From NCBI RefSeq assembly GCF_000154445.1, contig NZ_DS499566.1: DNA of 64,000 bases. One strand, written 5' to 3'. Made by a program: the position numbers and the translations under genes. The first letter of the stretch is position 1, and the number at the start of each line of letters is the position of its first letter. The notes below the pieces were generated by a model. The model was not told the DNA's origin, ran no database searches, and worked only from the letters and a program-made list of their open reading frames with translations. Source of the DNA: Intestinibacter bartlettii. Lineage in GTDB: Bacteria; Bacillota; Clostridia; Peptostreptococcales; Peptostreptococcaceae. This document shows positions 61,622 to 64,000 of the stretch, one piece after another.

Positions 61622-62539
61622 TTATTTAGTATCAAAATCCCAATTAAAAAGCTCACTCCTGTTATAATCGATCCATTTTAGCAAAAAATCTCGGAAAATC
61701 TGTTGTTCTTTTGTCAGTATGGCATAATTGTTTTCGACCCAAAAGGTATTGCGATTTGAAACTCCATTTATGGGTTTTATCACAATATTTATAGCATTTG
61801 CATTAAATGCTATAAAGTCTAGAGTGATTCCGATTGCAAGATTTTTGGATGCCATTTGGATTATCAAAGAATCGTTTGTTGTTTCGAGTTTGATTTGAGG
61901 ATTGATGTTGTTTTGGAAAAGTCTTTTGATGTTTGAGCTATAGCAAGAGTACTCGTAGCCCTTGCCGGCAATTGGTTGATTGTCCAAATCGTATTCGAAA
62001 ATCTCATCTTTCTTTGATAATGGGTTATCTTTATGAATAACAAGGCAATTTTTATTACTGTATAAATAAACAGAAGTAAAAATGTCGTTATTTGGCGGTG
62101 TTGTAACGATTGCTGTATCTATTATTCTTTGATCTAATTTATCTAAGATATCTCTTTCTTTAGTTTCAATTATGTTTAGTAAGATATCAGGAAAAGCAAT
62201 CTGAAAGTCTTCGATAAACTTAACTGTTACATATTGTAAAAAACCATCGATAGAATAAAGAGTAAGGACTTTTCTTTTCGATGTATTAAATTTTTTTATG
62301 CTATTTATTTTTTCGTACTCATCTAATCTTTTAAGCGCGTGATTTTTTAAGTACTCCGCCTCAGCAGTTGGTTCTAGTGATTTTTTGCCCCTTAAAAACA
62401 ATTTAACACCAAGCTCTTCCTCAATTTCTTTAATCGTTTTGCTGACAGCTTGGGGAGAAATTATTAATTTTTCCGCAGCTTTTTTTATGCTTTTTTGATT
62501 ATAGATTTCTAAAAAATATTCTAATTGTCTCGGACTCAT
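61622..62539 (-). CDS. LysR-family transcription regulator
   Basis: A 305-residue LTTR. N-terminal winged helix (QLEYFLEIYNQKSIKKAAEKL...SPQAVSKTIKEIEEEL) and a C-terminal effector-binding domain. The inducer is unknown. It is divergent from the MBL-fold hydrolase, the usual target arrangement. GGAGG precedes the ATG. Confidence 0.92.
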   Translation of the reverse strand: MSPRQLEYFLEIYNQKSIKKAAEKLIISPQAVSKTIKEIEEELGVKLFLRGKKSLEPTAEAEYLKNHALKRLDEYEKINSIKKFNTSKRKVLTLYSIDGFLQYVTVKFIEDFQIAFPDILLNIIETKERDILDKLDQRIIDTAIVTTPPNNDIFTSVYLYSNKNCLVIHKDNPLSKKDEIFEYDLDNQPIAGKGYEYSCYSSNIKRLFQNNINPQIKLETTNDSLIIQMASKNLAIGITLDFIAFNANAINIVIKPINGVSNRNTFWVENNYAILTKEQQIFRDFLLKWIDYNRSELFNWDFDTK

Positions 62540-62582
62540 ACAACCTCCTACAAATCATTTAGTTTAGATTATTAAATTATAA

Positions 62583-62600
62583 ATCAACTTTTTAGTTGAT
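62583..62600. promoter_or_regulatory. Candidate LysR operator
   Basis: ATCAACT-TTTT-AGTTGAT is a perfect 7-bp inverted repeat in the gap between the divergent lysR and hydrolase genes; a half-site AGTTGATT recurs at about 62696. Confidence 0.55.
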
Positions 62601-62759
62601 ACAAGCTACTTTTTTTCTGTTTGTTTATAAAATAAAGTTGTGGCATATTAAGTATATAAGTTTTGAAAAAGCAATTAAAAAATAAATTAAACAAAGTTGA
62701 TTAAAAACAACATAAAACACAAAAATAATTTAAATAACTAAAAAAGGTAGGTAATAGAT

Positions 62760-63542
62760 ATGAATTTAAAACAAATAAGAAATGCTACTATGATAATAGA
62801 ATATGCAAATAAGAAATTTTTAATAGATCCAATGTTAGGAGACAAAGGAATATATCCTCCATTCCCAGGAACTCACAACCAACACTTAAACAACCCAATT
62901 GTAGAGTTACCAGTTTCTATGGAGGAAGTCTTAGACATAGATGCAGTTATCGTAACACATATACATTTAGACCACTTTGACCCAGTTGCGATGGAAATCA
63001 TCCCAAAAGATATGAAGATGTTTGCACAAAATGAAGATGAAGCAAACCAAATGAAAGAAGCAGGATTTACGAATATAGAAGTATTAAAAGAAGAAGGAAC
63101 TTTATTTGGAGATATAAAATTAATAAAAACTCCTGCGAAACATTATTCTGATGCTTCTATAGCAGAATTATTCCGTCAATTAAATACTGCTGATGAAGCG
63201 TGTGGTGTTGTATTTGAACATGAAGACGAAAAAACATTATATGTTATGGGAGACACTGTTTGGTATGATGAATTAAAAGATGTATTTGCCAAATATGCTC
63301 CAGAAGTTGTAACAGTAAACGCTGGTAATGCGCAATTTGTCGATGGAAGATATTTAATAATGAGCAAAGATGACTTCTTTGAAGCAGTAAAAGTAGCTCC
63401 TAATGCTCAATTTGTAGCAACTCATATGGAAGGCGTAAATCACTTAATGGTATCTAGAAAAGATTTAAGAGAATATGCTGATGAAAAAGGATTTGGAGAT
63501 AGACTTGCAATCCCTGTTGATGGAGAAACTGTTGAGTTTTAA
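62760..63542 (+). CDS. MBL-fold metal-dependent hydrolase (UlaG-like)
   Basis: A 260-residue metallo-beta-lactamase-fold protein. The HxHxDH motif is in VIVTHIHLDHFDP, with later ligands in KHYSDAS, MGDTVWY and THMEGVNH, as in UPF0173/L-ascorbate-6-phosphate-lactonase-like hydrolases. The substrate is unknown. AAAGGTAGG site. The divergent LysR gene likely regulates it. Confidence 0.85.
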   Translation: MNLKQIRNATMIIEYANKKFLIDPMLGDKGIYPPFPGTHNQHLNNPIVELPVSMEEVLDIDAVIVTHIHLDHFDPVAMEIIPKDMKMFAQNEDEANQMKEAGFTNIEVLKEEGTLFGDIKLIKTPAKHYSDASIAELFRQLNTADEACGVVFEHEDEKTLYVMGDTVWYDELKDVFAKYAPEVVTVNAGNAQFVDGRYLIMSKDDFFEAVKVAPNAQFVATHMEGVNHLMVSRKDLREYADEKGFGDRLAIPVDGETVEF

Positions 63543-63610
63543 GATATTGACTAATCTTATGATACCATTTACTATAAAAAATAGACTATTATGTTAAAAA
63601 TGGAGGTATT

Positions 63611-63757
63611 ATGGTTTTAGCATATCAACTATTATTTATAGTATTAGTTATAGGATCATCATTTTTCGGGCTGAAGGCATTTATCACAATTGTTATGTTG
63701 TCATTATTGTTCACGATAACTAACGTGTATACATTTATTATGAAATATATAGTATAG
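63611..63757 (+). CDS. Small membrane protein, 48 residues
   Basis: An ATG frame behind TGGAGG coding for two hydrophobic stretches (LLFIVLVIGSSFFG and FITIVMLSLLFTIT) with short polar ends. A terminator starts at its stop codon. It follows the hydrolase by 68 bases and may share its transcript. No family recognised. Confidence 0.65.
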   Translation: MVLAYQLLFIVLVIGSSFFGLKAFITIVMLSLLFTITNVYTFIMKYIV

Positions 63758-63788
63758 AAAAAGCAGGGGTAGTTTACTCCTGCTTTTT
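63758..63788. terminator. Terminator at the end of the small membrane protein gene
   Basis: AAAAAGCAGG pairs with CCTGCTTTTT; symmetric flanks suit both converging genes. Confidence 0.85.
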
Positions 63789-63792
63789 ATGT

Positions 63793-64000
63793 CTATGAAA
63801 ACTCTGAATCGACTATTACAACAATAGTATATTCATTAAATCTATCTTGAATTATTTTTTCAAGCCTACTTTTTATTTCACTTCTGTTGCATGAGAAGTC
63901 TAAGACAACGTCGCAAAAGATTCTTTTGTCCTTTTCGTCGATTACGACACCATGCCATCCGATGCAATGGGGTTCGCTTTGTTTGAAATCTTTTAGAATT
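63793..64000 (-). CDS. 3' end of a gene, perhaps cation transporter (CDF) C-terminal domain
   Basis: Sixty-eight codons and a stop, the rest lying beyond the window. The visible part (GWHGVVIDEKDKRIFCDVV, then CNRSEIKSRLEKII and TIVVIVDSEF) has the beta-alpha-beta pattern of a cation diffusion facilitator dimerisation domain. That is a weak pattern match; another ferredoxin-like domain is equally possible. Confidence 0.5.
   Translation of the reverse strand, partial: ILKDFKQSEPHCIGWHGVVIDEKDKRIFCDVVLDFSCNRSEIKSRLEKIIQDRFNEYTIVVIVDSEFS

Noticed and set aside
1..64000. CRISPR arrays, tRNA or rRNA genes, prophage or conjugative modules
   Set aside because: No regularly spaced repeats, cloverleaf genes, rRNA motifs, integrases or structural phage genes were seen on either strand.

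Overview
The window is low-GC DNA with strong AAGGAGG/GGGGGA ribosome-binding sites, frequent TTG and GTG starts, T-box and SAM-I leaders, and many intrinsic terminators. Gene content (three reverse rubrerythrins with sigma-B-type promoters, manganese catalase, HisZ-type histidine operon, YbaK/PrdX-like deacylase, DUF3786, ferredoxin-tailed DUF362) points to an obligately anaerobic Clostridia, most likely family Peptostreptococcaceae (Clostridioides/Intestinibacter/Romboutsia relatives). This assignment is inference from gene families and style; no rRNA or tRNA gene is present.

Layout. 1-391: 3' end of an oligopeptide/nickel-type ABC ATPase. 481-4286: thiamine thiazole operon thiS-thiF-thiG-thiH-thiE-like behind its own promoter and a compact terminator-like leader, with no visible TPP riboswitch. 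4287-6720: a damaged accessory patch with a MITE-like palindromic element, a membrane-anchored hypothetical, an amidase-like gene cut by an IS3-family remnant. 6759-8757: iron alcohol dehydrogenase and manganese catalase. 8981-10822: a decayed flavin-dependent dehydrogenase operon of which only a small 4Fe-4S protein is intact. 10925-16217: EamA and MATE exporters, an alpha/beta hydrolase, a class V aminotransferase and a 4Fe-4S protein. 16335-20966: three near-identical reverse rubrerythrins driven by six sigma-B-like promoters, interleaved with a GNAT gene, a 52-residue protein, cytidine deaminase and a Crp/Fnr regulator.

20992-33698: a GntR-ABC operon, a YwaF-like membrane protein, a gamma-PGA hydrolase, SAM-riboswitch-controlled metQ, a frameshifted PF06541 gene, lipoproteins, DUF362 ferredoxin, dihydroorotase, VanW protein and a Fic-like protein that has lost its catalytic motif. 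33709-40234: histidine operon hisZGCBHAFI with a leader peptide carrying five consecutive His codons and an attenuator; hisD, hisE and a histidinol phosphatase are not in the cluster. 40387-48588: polysaccharide deacetylase (frameshifted signal peptide), PrsA-like foldase, DUF3786, HD hydrolase, DUF2238-like membrane protein, YbaK deacylase, EamA exporter, NSS symporter, YgjP-like metallopeptidase.

48747-52813: branched-chain amino acid genes (short ACT subunit behind an Ile-type T-box, ilvC, ilvB). 52983-55781: an IS1595-like element with perfect 27-bp inverted ends but a transposase that seems to lack a catalytic Asp, then an ATPase remnant and a 58-residue protein. 56228-64000: phosphohexomutase, a YeiL-like Crp/Fnr regulator divergent from a NupC transporter, a DUF5050-like secreted protein, LysR regulator, MBL-fold hydrolase, a 48-residue membrane protein and the end of another gene.

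Cross-cutting themes are oxidative-stress defence (rubrerythrins, catalase), leader-RNA control of amino acid genes (his, ilv, met), Crp/Fnr regulators paired with nucleoside salvage (cdd, nupC), and ongoing gene decay. A dispersed palindromic repeat has two long copies (24091-24206 and 46275-46422) and shorter pieces near 23232, 44527 and 58138.
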